The position numbers and the translations under genes are program-made. DNA of 30,511 bases, taken from assembly GCA_002293365.1 (NCBI GenBank), contig DBDD01000239.1, forward strand, positions 1 to 30,511, read 5' to 3'. This document shows, one piece after another, positions 1 through 7,734 of this stretch (within the stretch, counting starts at the first letter, position 1; every line of letters starts with the position of its first letter). The notes beneath the pieces are model-generated. The model saw nothing but the letters and a program-made list of their open reading frames with translations. It was not told the origin of the DNA and ran no database searches. Source of the stretch: Christensenella sp. UBA941. Its GTDB lineage: Bacteria > Bacillota > Clostridia > Christensenellales > UBA941.

Positions 1-100
1 CGCTTGGTTGTTTGACGCTTACGTACTCAGTATAGATGTTTCACTAAACATTAGCTCTCATTATTTGGCTATTTCTAACGCTCTCTGAGCCTCCAAATAC

Positions 101-129
101 AAAAACACCCCTATAACAGGGGTGTTTTT
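101..129. terminator. bidirectional intrinsic terminator
   Basis: A perfect 12-bp inverted repeat (101-112 and 118-129) has a 5-nt loop. The stem starts with five A and ends with five T, so either strand gives a hairpin followed by a U-run. It lies downstream of the leftward tRNA-Glu and would end that transcript as well as any rightward transcript entering the window. Confidence 0.85.
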
Positions 130-165
130 GCGCTACAATTTTGTATCATTTGTGTAGTCTTAACA

Positions 166-241
166 TGGCACTCCCTAGGGGAGTCGAACCCCTGTCGCCG
201 CCGTGAGAGGGCGGTGTCCTAGGCCACTAGACGAAGGGAGC
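166..241 (-). tRNA. tRNA-Glu (anticodon CTC)
   Basis: The reverse complement folds as a 76-nt cloverleaf. The acceptor is GCTCCCT paired with AGGGAGT (first pair G-U), followed by G and an encoded CCA. The anticodon stem CCGCC/GGCGG holds the loop CTCTCAC, which places CTC at the anticodon. The T-arm is AGGGG/CCCCT with loop TTCGACT. All standard arms are intact, so it should be functional. It lies in host sequence and is not the prophage attachment site. Confidence 0.95.
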
Positions 242-293
242 AAGCACATTGTCTATTATACAGATTCGTTACCCGTTGTCAACGAGAAATAAA

Positions 294-1133
294 TCAATCG
301 GTCGAATTTTTCAGCGAAGGCGCGGATTGCCGAGTTTTATCCGGGTCATATTGTTTTCCGCAGTGTGGGCATGTTCTTGACTTTGAGTCCGCACTGTACT
401 CTATAAAGCCTGCCGACAGAATGCCCGTAGGGATAGCGACCATTCCAACGCCCAGGAAGGTTATTATGATGCTCGCAATCCTGCCAATCACCGTTATCGG
501 ATATATATCCCCGTATCCAACGGTAAGCAAAGTCGCCGTCGCCCACCACATCCCCGAAAACGCGTTTACGAAAACGTCCGGCTGAGCGTCGTGCTCGAAT
601 TCGTACATCACTAGGGACGCCATGGTCATAATGATGAGAATAATGAGCATAGAAGACAAAATTTGATTTCTTTTGCGTTTAATAACTATAATAATCGCCG
701 CTGTAGCATCGGAATAGGCGTTTGCCTGGAACAGCCTCAAAATACGCGACACCCGGAAAATCCTGAAGGCTATTAGCCCTTTCGGGAAAACCAGGGGAAG
801 AAAGAACGGGAAAATCGACAAAAGCTCTATAATCCCGTTGAACGAAACAAGATATCTGAGCGATGACGCTATTCTGCTCTTCCCGTAGAGATAGTCTGCG
901 GTCCAAAGCCTTAATGCCAATTCAATAGTAAAGAATACGACCGTGATGATCTCCAGCGCGTGAAATACGTTATAGTATTCGAGTAATTCGTCGAAAGTAT
1001 AACAAATGGACAGAAATATATTCACAATAACGAGCCCGACGACCAGGAAATCGAAGGTTCGGCTTGCGATATCCGAATCCACGCCTATTTGGATGATCTC
1101 AAATATTCTTTTGCGCGTAATATGTTTATTCAT
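294..1133 (-). CDS. voltage-gated-type potassium channel (ion transporter family)
   Basis: This 279-aa inner-membrane protein has the six-TM plan of Kv-like bacterial channels. Hydrophobic segments run from about residue 25 to 135. An S4-like segment with Arg every third position (RIFRVSRILRLF, about 124-135) follows. A pore loop carries the potassium selectivity filter TVGYGD (204-209), followed by the last helix. The tail has a single CPHC pair (255-258) with no second pair, so a complete zinc ribbon is not evident. It is divergent from the DUF362 gene and shares a 137-bp control region with it. The ribosome site is weak. The channel family is secure; voltage gating and physiological role are inferred. 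Confidence 0.9.
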   Translation of the reverse strand: MNKHITRKRIFEIIQIGVDSDIASRTFDFLVVGLVIVNIFLSICYTFDELLEYYNVFHALEIITVVFFTIELALRLWTADYLYGKSRIASSLRYLVSFNGIIELLSIFPFFLPLVFPKGLIAFRIFRVSRILRLFQANAYSDATAAIIIVIKRKRNQILSSMLIILIIMTMASLVMYEFEHDAQPDVFVNAFSGMWWATATLLTVGYGDIYPITVIGRIASIIITFLGVGMVAIPTGILSAGFIEYSADSKSRTCPHCGKQYDPDKTRQSAPSLKNSTD

Positions 1134-1144
1134 TGCACAAAATC

Positions 1145-1209
1145 CCGTTCAAAAGGTAGCTTTTGGTATGCTATACTGCATTTGACGAACTAAAGTATAC
1201 CTTGAACGG
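1145..1209. promoter_or_regulatory. divergent control region with nested inverted repeats
   Basis: Between the divergent channel and DUF362 genes there is an outer perfect 8-bp inverted repeat (CCGTTCAA 1145-1152, TTGAACGG 1202-1209). An inner near-perfect one lies inside it (GGTATGCT 1165-1172, AGTATACC 1194-1201, 7 of 8 matching). A TGC-TATACT extended -10-like element lies at about 1169-1177 on the plus strand. The layout suggests one operator serving both promoters; the regulator is unknown. Confidence 0.4.
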
Positions 1210-1270
1210 CAGAGCCTGTAAAGGCGTAGAGCAAGAGTGTGCATAATTATTTCTCTCGGAGGGCAAAGAC

Positions 1271-2353
1271 ATGCAAAATAGAATTTACGTAAATTATGGC
1301 AGCGATCCTAAAGCGATGGCTTATGAGCTGATGGCCGAGGCCGATATCGGAGCATTGGTTTCGCCGGATATGCGTATCGCGCTAAAGCCGAATCTCGTCG
1401 TAGCGAAGCCCGCGTCGAGCGGCGCGACGACGCACTCCGAACTGCTCGCGGGCGTAATAGAATATCTTTTCGAGCGCGGCTGTAAAAAAATCGAGATTAT
1501 CGAGGGGGCGTGGGTCGGAGCATCCACGCAGGCAGCGTTTAGGGCCGCGGGATACGAAGCGCTTAGCAAAACCTACGGCGTTCCGCTCTTCGATACAAAG
1601 CGCGATCAGACGAGCTCGCGTTCGTATGCGGGTTTGGCTATCGACGTATGCAACAAAGCGCTAAACGCGGATTTTCTTATAAACCTGCCGGTGCTCAAAG
1701 CACATTGCCAGACGACGCTCACCTGCGCTTTGAAAAATTTAAAAGGCTGTATCAGCGACGCGCAGAAACGCCGCTTTCACGCACTTGGGCTTCACAAGCC
1801 TATCGCAGTATTGAACAAGCTTCTAAAGCAGCATCTAATCATTGTGGACGCGCTCAATGGCGACTTGAGCTTCGAAGAGGGCGGCACGCCCGTGGAGATG
1901 GGGCGCGCGCTGCTTTGCGACGACCCAGTGCTCGTGGATTCCTACGCGTGCGAGCTTATGGGCGTTTCAATAGACGAAGTCGAGTATATGCCGCTTTCGG
2001 CTCAGTACGGCGTAGGCAGGCTTAAAAACGCCGCGACGGAAATCGTCGAGTTAAACGCCGATCGCAAACCAAAGGCGAATCCGTCGCTCACACGCGGCGC
2101 ACAGGCGCTCGCGCGCTATGCACAGCAGGATCAGGCGTGTTCGGCATGCTATGGCAGCCTGATACACGCGTTGCACCGCTTGGACGCGCGCAAGCTAAAA
2201 AGCTTGCCTCCGCTGTATATTGGGCAAGGGTTTCGCGGCAAGAGTGGCCGGGGCTTGGGCATAGGGCGGTGCGCCTCAGGATTTTCGGAGCATGTAGGCG
2301 GTTGTCCTCCGACGGCGCAGGCGATTTTGGATAAGCTGACGGGATTATTGTAG
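1271..2353 (+). CDS. DUF362 domain-containing protein
   Basis: This 360-aa protein has the DUF362 pattern: an early segment reading ALKPNLV, a middle segment INLPVLKAH followed by LTCALKNLKG, and a late segment on a lost or private cofactor (VEMGRALLCDDPVLVDSYA). Cysteines near the C-terminus (CSAC, GRC, GGCPP) could bind metal or an Fe-S cluster, but no full ferredoxin CxxCxxCxxxC repeat is present. The ribosome site GGAGGGC lies about 8 nt before the ATG. The enzymatic function of the family is not established, so none is assigned. A GC hairpin separates it from the convergent MATE gene. Confidence 0.85.
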   Translation: MQNRIYVNYGSDPKAMAYELMAEADIGALVSPDMRIALKPNLVVAKPASSGATTHSELLAGVIEYLFERGCKKIEIIEGAWVGASTQAAFRAAGYEALSKTYGVPLFDTKRDQTSSRSYAGLAIDVCNKALNADFLINLPVLKAHCQTTLTCALKNLKGCISDAQKRRFHALGLHKPIAVLNKLLKQHLIIVDALNGDLSFEEGGTPVEMGRALLCDDPVLVDSYACELMGVSIDEVEYMPLSAQYGVGRLKNAATEIVELNADRKPKANPSLTRGAQALARYAQQDQACSACYGSLIHALHRLDARKLKSLPPLYIGQGFRGKSGRGLGIGRCASGFSEHVGGCPPTAQAILDKLTGLL

Positions 2354-2354
2354 T

Positions 2355-2371
2355 GGCGGCATCTTGCCGCC
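2355..2371. terminator. hairpin between convergent genes (possible terminator)
   Basis: A 7-bp perfect stem GGCGGCA/TGCCGCC with a TCT loop lies immediately after the DUF362 stop and before the convergent MATE stop. There is no T-run, so it is a weak candidate for intrinsic termination; it may be a Rho-type or mRNA-end structure. Confidence 0.35.
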
Positions 2372-2406
2372 CGTGATACATCGTAACCTGTAGGGACGCC
2401 TCGCTC

Positions 2407-3765
2407 CTATACGTTTTCCTCTGCCGAAACGATAACCTTCCCCACCCAAAGGCGCTTTTTATAGTAAATCCAACTCGCCAAAGAGCTCAAACTCCATCCG
2501 ATGGGAATGGACCAGGCTAAAGCTTCCGGCCCCATTCCCGCCCAATCCACCAGCATATGGGCTGTAACCGCGCGTGTGGTCAGGCTGAAAATCGGAAAGG
2601 CCATTGTGATGATCGCGTCCCCCACTCCCCTAAAAAACCCGTTGAATGAAAAAAGCACCGCAAACAAAAAGTAAAAGACGCTAATAATGTTCAGGTATTT
2701 CAACCCGACTTGAAGGATCGCTTCCGAACCCGCCTCGCTTTCGTTCAAAAACATCGACACGAACCAGGGGCCAAACGCGACCAATATACTTGAGATACAA
2801 ACGGCAACGGCGATCATCAAAATCAGCGAGGAACGAAAGCCTTTTATCGCCCGGTCTTCCTTCCCCGCTCCCATATTCTGCGCGACGAAGGTTGACAGCG
2901 CCATGCTTACGCTGCTCACGGGCATTATGGCCAGCTGGTCGATTTTAGTGGAGGCCGTAATCCCGGCAATTGCCGCCGTGCCAAACGAGTTGATCAGCCT
3001 GGTTATTGTAAGCGTAGCGAACGATACGACGGAAAGCTGTACGGCGGCGGGAGTGCCGTACTTTAAAATAGCGCGGAACAGCTCCTTGTCGAAGACCAGT
3101 TTTTTTATGCGCAATAGCGGAACGCGGCGCTGTGTGTAAATATAGCATAGGCCCATGGATACGGCCTGCGCGATTACCGTGGCCACGGCCGCGCCAAGCA
3201 CGCCCATATGGAACTCGATAACGAACAGCAGGTCGAGCCCTGTATTTAGAATCGTGCAACAGATCAGTATGAGCAGAGAGCTGCGGGAATCGCCCAGCGC
3301 TCGCAAATAAGCAGTATACATATTGTAGAAAATCGGGAAAAGCATACCGGCCATGAGTATGCGCATATATAATACCGCATCTTCGATTATATCTTCGGAA
3401 GCGTTTAAAAGCAGGAGAATCGTTGGCGACAGCGCTATACCCAGTACGATTATCACCAGCGACAGCCCCGCTAAAAAGATGATGCTGGTGGATACCGTTC
3501 GCTCAAGCTTATCGTATCGCTTCGCGCCGTAATACTGCGCGATAACTACGGACGCCCCGGTCGTTAGGCCTATAACCGCTGAAAGTAAAAAGACGAGTAC
3601 GTTCATGGCGACGCCCACGGACGCCAGCGCCAAACCGCCTACATAGCGGCCAACCACAGCGGCGTCAACCATACTGTAAACCTGTTGAAATATATTGCCA
3701 ATCAGCATTGGGATTGCAAATAACAGAATTTGTTTCGTCGCGTTACCGCTTGTAAAATCTCGCAA
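2407..3765 (-). CDS. MATE family efflux transporter
   Basis: This 452-aa inner-membrane protein has about twelve hydrophobic segments and the two-lobed MATE arrangement. The N-terminus reads ATKQILLFAIPMLIGNIFQQ, followed by the family signature around MVDAAVVGRYVG. The second lobe begins near a TPAAVQLSVVSFATL segment. MATE proteins export cationic compounds or drugs in exchange for sodium ions or protons. The start is TTG, with ribosome site GGGAGGAACG about 7 nt upstream. The substrate cannot be read from sequence. It is a stand-alone gene, convergent with DUF362 and divergent from the deacetylase. Confidence 0.92.
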   Translation of the reverse strand: MRDFTSGNATKQILLFAIPMLIGNIFQQVYSMVDAAVVGRYVGGLALASVGVAMNVLVFLLSAVIGLTTGASVVIAQYYGAKRYDKLERTVSTSIIFLAGLSLVIIVLGIALSPTILLLLNASEDIIEDAVLYMRILMAGMLFPIFYNMYTAYLRALGDSRSSLLILICCTILNTGLDLLFVIEFHMGVLGAAVATVIAQAVSMGLCYIYTQRRVPLLRIKKLVFDKELFRAILKYGTPAAVQLSVVSFATLTITRLINSFGTAAIAGITASTKIDQLAIMPVSSVSMALSTFVAQNMGAGKEDRAIKGFRSSLILMIAVAVCISSILVAFGPWFVSMFLNESEAGSEAILQVGLKYLNIISVFYFLFAVLFSFNGFFRGVGDAIITMAFPIFSLTTRAVTAHMLVDWAGMGPEALAWSIPIGWSLSSLASWIYYKKRLWVGKVIVSAEENV

Positions 3766-3915
3766 AACGTTCCTCCCGGAAAAAAGCTCTTTTAAGTTCT
3801 ACTACTTTTCGCCTTGTTTTGCAATAGCGAAACAATCTACGAATAAACAACCGGTTATGCCGCATACGTATTCCTTAACTGGAGCTTTTCGTTCCGAATC
3901 AGGGGAGGAAGTACC

Positions 3916-4563
3916 ATGCGCATGTGGGTAGTAAAAAGGAGCGCGTTGATCCGTTGGACGATCGTCTCGGCGCTTGTCGTGGTTTTGATCGTTATAGGCG
4001 TAGTAGCGTGCACAGGTAGCGAAAGCGAGCCGCCGATCGACGACATCGATCCAATCGACACCGTTATGAATTATGAAGTGGAAGCGCTCGCTTCCGCGAC
4101 CAGAGAAAGGCCCATCTATTCGGTGGGCACGCAGGACAAGCTAGTTGCCTTGAGCTTCGACGCGGGCTTTGAGGACGACAAAACCGGCATAGTCCTTGAT
4201 ATCCTCGAGGCGGAGAATGTGCGCTCGACGTTTTTCTTATGCGGATTCTGGATCGACAAGCACCCCGAGCACGTTCAATCCATTATCGACAAGGGCCACG
4301 AGCTCGGCAACCATACCGATACCCACCCGCATATGACCAAGATCAGCGCCGACAAGATGCTCGAAGAGGTTCAAGCTGTCGACGATAAGCTGTTTTCGCT
4401 TACGGATAAGCGCTATCCTCTTTTTCGCGCTCCTTATGGGGAATATAGCAACGAAGTCATAAAGACTATGCGCGACGCCGGATTCGTCACTATACAATGG
4501 TCCATCGATACCATGTATTCAGTTGGAGGTGCTAAGATAATCGTGTCTCCAAACGAAATGTAG
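3916..4563 (+). CDS. PdaB-like polysaccharide deacetylase, 3' end replaced by prophage
   Basis: This is a membrane-anchored NodB-fold deacetylase. It has an N-terminal TM segment (about 13-30), then the PdaB-type lead-in PIYSVGTQDKLVALSFDAGF with the catalytic-region Asp, the metal ligands in HTDTHPH, and RAPYGEYSNEVI. The conserved QWSIDT block appears, but the expected continuation (DW and so on, about 40 residues) is missing. Instead about 15 unrelated residues follow to a stop at 4563, and these overlap the integrase 3' end in antisense. The gene was therefore split by integration near 4505-4520. PdaB acts on cortex or cell-wall glycan during sporulation in Bacillus; the same role here is inferred. 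As it stands the protein is probably inactive. Ribosome site GGGGAGG, ATG start. Confidence 0.85.
   Translation: MRMWVVKRSALIRWTIVSALVVVLIVIGVVACTGSESEPPIDDIDPIDTVMNYEVEALASATRERPIYSVGTQDKLVALSFDAGFEDDKTGIVLDILEAENVRSTFFLCGFWIDKHPEHVQSIIDKGHELGNHTDTHPHMTKISADKMLEEVQAVDDKLFSLTDKRYPLFRAPYGEYSNEVIKTMRDAGFVTIQWSIDTMYSVGGAKIIVSPNEM
4505..4521. other. left prophage/host junction (approximate att site)
   Basis: Deacetylase homology ends at the SIDTM codons (about 4503-4515), and the integrase stop codon lies at 4519-4521. The crossover is therefore inside this short interval. Serine integrases exchange at a 2-bp core, so the exact bases cannot be fixed without the right end or an empty site. Confidence 0.6.
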
Positions 4564-6039
4564 TTTGTTCGGCCAATACGATATTGACCTAATAAAAGTC
4601 CTTGCTATAAACCTTTTTTGGTCTATCCCCCATTCCTGCCATAACGATGGAATATCGCCCAATTGCACACCGTCGAGGGTATCTGTTGGTTCGGGCGTAC
4701 CGCATTCCCGTATGGCGTTTTGGAGGGATATCTTCTCTCTCCCCAAGTCGCTGATCTTCTTCTTGATTATGTCCGACGAGATATCATCGCCACCAGCCAG
4801 CGCGTCAAGAAGGTTCTCTATCTTCCCTTCTATCTTCGCAAGGTCGATCTTTAGTTTGTTTTCCTTGCGCTCCTTGCTGGAGTTGATAACGGCCCGAAGC
4901 TCACTCTTCTCCGCAACCTTCGCTAACAGGACGCGCTCGATCTGTTGTTCCAGCATATCTAGGTCAACATATTCCGAATCAGAGCATATACCGTAATTGG
5001 TCTTGCCGGAACATACGCACTTCTTTTCCTTGTACCCGCCGACGGCAACCTTCATCGAGAAACCGCAGTTGCCGCATTTTAGCAGCCCTGTAATCCAAGT
5101 GTGCGTACCCTTGCGCCCGTTATTGATCTGCCTGTTGTCCATAAGGCGCTGCTGGCATTTAAGGAACACGTCTGGCTCTATGATCCCTTCATGAATGCCA
5201 ACCGAAAGTACGAGCCTATCCAATTGCGAAAACTTCGTGCGGTTCTTATTCCACGTCCCGAAGGTTATACAGCCGTTCGTTCCAACAAAATCGTCTATCG
5301 GATTCGTGATCCGTACTCCCATGTCGGAATAGTGCTGGTAAATCGACGCATCGGCCTTGACATAAATCGGGTTGCACATGATCTTACTAAGCTTGCAGGA
5401 ATCCCAAATACTGCCTCTTGGAGTCGGAATCCCTCTCGCGTTTAGCTCTCGCGCCATCTCCCCAAGCGATTTGTCCGAATACACATAAGTATCAAACATG
5501 TCTTGAATGATTTCGCAGAATTCATCGTCGGGTTCAAGTGACGATCTCATAGCGCCGCCAAAATTGCCCCTTGTCTTGCGGTAGCCGATTGGCGCAGTTG
5601 CGTCGTATGCGCCGTGCTCCATCCTTGCGTAAAAGCTGTCTCTCACGCGAACGGAAGTCGTCTCCCTCTCCAGTTGCGCAAACGTCATAGTGATTGACAG
5701 CATGGCGTTCCCGATTGGCATGGACGTATCGAAGTTTTCGCGCGCCGATATAAATTCGACCCCGCGCTCCTTGAATTCTTCGTACATGACAGCAAAATCT
5801 CTTGTCGAACGGCTGATCCTGTCTATTTTATAGACGGCAACCCTTGATATAACCCCCTTCCTAACATCGCCCATCAAGCGCTGAAATTCTGGCCGCTTGG
5901 TATTCTTGCCGCTGAACCCCTTGTCGGAATACAGCCTGTACTCTTCTTCGCCAAGCCTAGCGCGGCACAAATCTTCCTGCACATCGACGGAAAGACTGTC
6001 TTTTTTATCAATGCTTTGCCTTACGTATATCGCGTTCAC
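4519..6039 (-). CDS. large serine recombinase (phage integrase)
   Basis: This site-specific recombinase catalyses prophage integration and, with a directionality factor, excision. The 506-aa protein starts with IYVRQS, so the nucleophile is Ser9. Catalytic-domain motifs follow (VAVYKIDRISRSTRD, about 68-81). The recombinase domain runs from about 150 to 300. A zinc ribbon has CGNC (322-325) and the pair CVC/C (341-352). A coiled-coil arm spans about 375-445 before the C-terminal end. The GTG at 6039 is the start because AAAGGAG lies 7 nt upstream; an upstream in-frame extension to 6069 lacks a site. It lies at the element edge, with its 3' end at the junction. The 55-aa gene upstream ends 2 nt before its start, implying coupled translation. 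Confidence 0.95.
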   Translation of the reverse strand: MNAIYVRQSIDKKDSLSVDVQEDLCRARLGEEEYRLYSDKGFSGKNTKRPEFQRLMGDVRKGVISRVAVYKIDRISRSTRDFAVMYEEFKERGVEFISARENFDTSMPIGNAMLSITMTFAQLERETTSVRVRDSFYARMEHGAYDATAPIGYRKTRGNFGGAMRSSLEPDDEFCEIIQDMFDTYVYSDKSLGEMARELNARGIPTPRGSIWDSCKLSKIMCNPIYVKADASIYQHYSDMGVRITNPIDDFVGTNGCITFGTWNKNRTKFSQLDRLVLSVGIHEGIIEPDVFLKCQQRLMDNRQINNGRKGTHTWITGLLKCGNCGFSMKVAVGGYKEKKCVCSGKTNYGICSDSEYVDLDMLEQQIERVLLAKVAEKSELRAVINSSKERKENKLKIDLAKIEGKIENLLDALAGGDDISSDIIKKKISDLGREKISLQNAIRECGTPEPTDTLDGVQLGDIPSLWQEWGIDQKRFIARTFIRSISYWPNKLHFVWRHDYLSTSN

Positions 6040-6041
6040 GG

Positions 6042-6209
6042 TTACGCTCCTTTCGTACGAACGCAACATACGCTGTCGCTTGATATTGTATCACCGGCTT
6101 TAGGCTTTTTCAATTCTTTTAAACCCACCAGATATTTATGGATAGTAAGAGCAAGGTCGCTCCACTCTTCTCGTGTGGTTTTTTCTGGATATTCATGGGT
6201 GATAATCAT
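6042..6209 (-). CDS. 55-aa protein coupled to the integrase (candidate directionality factor)
   Basis: This is a short frame with a good ribosome site (CGGAGGTGGAGCAA before ATG). It encodes a charged, partly helical protein beginning MIITHEYPEKTTREEWSDLA. The stop lies 2 nt before the integrase GTG, and the integrase ribosome site is inside its last codons, so the two are made from one message. No family is recognised with certainty. Small proteins next to serine integrases (for example SprB of SPbeta, 58 aa, and ORF7 of TP901-1, 64 aa) act as recombination directionality factors, so that role is a reasonable hypothesis only. Confidence 0.6.
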   Translation of the reverse strand: MIITHEYPEKTTREEWSDLALTIHKYLVGLKELKKPKAGDTISSDSVCCVRTKGA

Positions 6210-6247
6210 TTGCTCCACCTCCGTACAAGATATGCGCTGGACAAAGA

Positions 6248-6445
6248 CTATAAGCCGGGGTGCTTGTCCACTTCTTTATACCCCACCCAGCACGACCCAT
6301 CTTCCTTACGCAACGGACACGCCATGTTCTCCGAATAGTCACAGCAGGAGTAACCGGCGTCGGCCACTTCGTCGGTCATGTTGCCGCAGTCGAAGCACAT
6401 GCCGGGGATTGGGTCGTCGAGTTGGCGGGCAATCCGTGCGCTCAT
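6248..6445 (-). CDS. small Cys-rich phage protein
   Basis: This is a 65-aa unrecognised protein with seven cysteines arranged as CFDCG, SCCDYS, ACPLR and SCW, which is typical of small zinc-binding phage proteins. It begins with a 4-nt ATGA overlap with the gene upstream, so it belongs to the same translationally coupled chain. It sits directly upstream of the 55-aa integrase-linked gene. Function unknown. Confidence 0.65.
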   Translation of the reverse strand: MSARIARQLDDPIPGMCFDCGNMTDEVADAGYSCCDYSENMACPLRKEDGSCWVGYKEVDKHPGL

Positions 6446-6630
6446 TGCTGATCTTCCTGCGTTTTCCCAGCATCAACCAGCGGCCTATAATCCGAACATG
6501 GATATTCGGCCTTTTCGCGATCCTCTGGCGACGAATACGGACAATTCAATATGCGGCCCTCGTGCCAGTGCGCCAAGCAGAACACGCCTTGATCGTCCTC
6601 GCCTTGCCAATCGCACCAAAACTTGCTCAC
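6442..6630 (-). CDS. small Cys/Trp-rich phage protein
   Basis: This 62-aa protein has Cys and His residues spaced as WCDWQG, FCLAHWH, NCPYS and PCSDY, which suggests a small metal-binding fold. It overlaps by ATGA with both neighbours (6627-6630 and 6442-6445). It resembles the next protein in Cys content but not in spacing. No family recognised; function unknown. Confidence 0.6.
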   Translation of the reverse strand: MSKFWCDWQGEDDQGVFCLAHWHEGRILNCPYSSPEDREKAEYPCSDYRPLVDAGKTQEDQQ

Positions 6631-7484
6631 GTCTTACCCTCCAATCCGGCCAGCACCGCTTCGGCCTCGGCCAGAGTAAATTCGTAGCCTCGCGCCGATT
6701 CGCCCACGCTAAGCCAGATATCGTCATTCCCAGTCGCGCCGTCGCATTGGCTACGTATTTTCCAAAGTTTGCCGCACTCGCACTGGTATACACCAAGGCT
6801 TTCGCTGCCGTCGATGCCGGAACGTCTGTAAAACATCTTTATAGGCTTGACCGTGTAGTCTTCGCATTCGTGCTTCCTGATCGTTAGCCGTCCTTCTCGT
6901 TTCGCCGCCGCCAGCTCCGCGCATTCCTCCGGCGTAAGGCCAGAGGCGCTATATGCCTCGGCCCGCGCTTTCAACCGTGCATTCTCGTCCTCCAGTTCGC
7001 CCCGCGCTTTGTTGATTGCAACCGTCCACTCCACGCGCTGGCGATGTTCCTCGTCGTACTTGCGGGTCATTTCGTCCACCCGTTTCGTTTCGGTGGCGAG
7101 GGCGTCTTGGAGCCGCTCAATTTCTTCCAGCAGTTCCGGCAGCGCGTTCCTTGCGGCGACCATGATAATGGCGTCTGGATGGTCGATATAATCGTCGAAC
7201 CCTTGATGATGCTCTTTACCCGGATAAGACTTCGCCAGATTATCGGCGCGTACCATACCCCGACCGCGCCGCTCGTCTACCGGGCCGTCGTACTTCTCGT
7301 ATACCTGAAACACCGGGCAAGCATCGCTCATGCCCCACCTTGCGAACTGCATCACGTAATACATGCCGCTGTGTGTGGTAACGATCTGCGCCAATTTACA
7401 GCCAGTACGCATATCCCACATCCACGGCCCCGGCGTCGCGGCGCGTTCTTGCGCCTTTAGTTCGTCGATCTGTTGTTTATCCAT
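6627..7484 (-). CDS. phage protein with ATPGPW motif (Ead/Ea22-like)
   Basis: This 285-aa protein opens with a helix ending in RAATPGPW (about 14-21), the hallmark of the Ead/Ea22-like phage family. It is followed by a small alpha/beta region ending in HPDAIIMVAARNALPELLEEIERL (about 103-126), the typical close of that domain. A coiled coil follows (about 120-180), then a Cys/His-containing C-terminal part (HECEDY, CECGKLW) that may bind zinc. A second ATPGPW protein lies at 19992-20537. The role of the family is not established; such genes lie in early accessory regions and are dispensable in lambdoid phages. Ribosome site GGGAGGAAG before ATG. Confidence 0.7.
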   Translation of the reverse strand: MDKQQIDELKAQERAATPGPWMWDMRTGCKLAQIVTTHSGMYYVMQFARWGMSDACPVFQVYEKYDGPVDERRGRGMVRADNLAKSYPGKEHHQGFDDYIDHPDAIIMVAARNALPELLEEIERLQDALATETKRVDEMTRKYDEEHRQRVEWTVAINKARGELEDENARLKARAEAYSASGLTPEECAELAAAKREGRLTIRKHECEDYTVKPIKMFYRRSGIDGSESLGVYQCECGKLWKIRSQCDGATGNDDIWLSVGESARGYEFTLAEAEAVLAGLEGKT

Positions 7485-7501
7485 TTTTTTACTTCCTCCC
7501 C

Positions 7502-7705
7502 CTACACACTAACAAACTCGCCGGTTCTCAAATCGCAGCCGTAGTAGCCGATTATTTCTGGTAGCCCGTGCTTCAAGGCGTACTTATGCGCTACCTCCTG
7601 CGGGCTTTTCGGATAATGCCCGCCAAACACGATGCAAGGCATTTTAGCAGCGTGAGCAATAGCATCTATCTCGTCTTTGGTTGCGAATACTCCTGTATAT
7701 TTCAT
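7502..7705 (-). CDS. hypothetical phage protein
   Basis: This 67-aa protein contains an alternating helix/strand pattern (KDEIDAIAHAAKM, CIVFGGHYP, EVAHKYALKHGLPE). A GAGGATGG ribosome site precedes the ATG. It sits between the C5 methyltransferase and the Ead-like gene, in the same operon. No family recognised. Confidence 0.55.
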   Translation of the reverse strand: MKYTGVFATKDEIDAIAHAAKMPCIVFGGHYPKSPQEVAHKYALKHGLPEIIGYYGCDLRTGEFVSV

Positions 7706-7734
7706 TATCCATCCTCGCTTCCATATCGCGGCCC

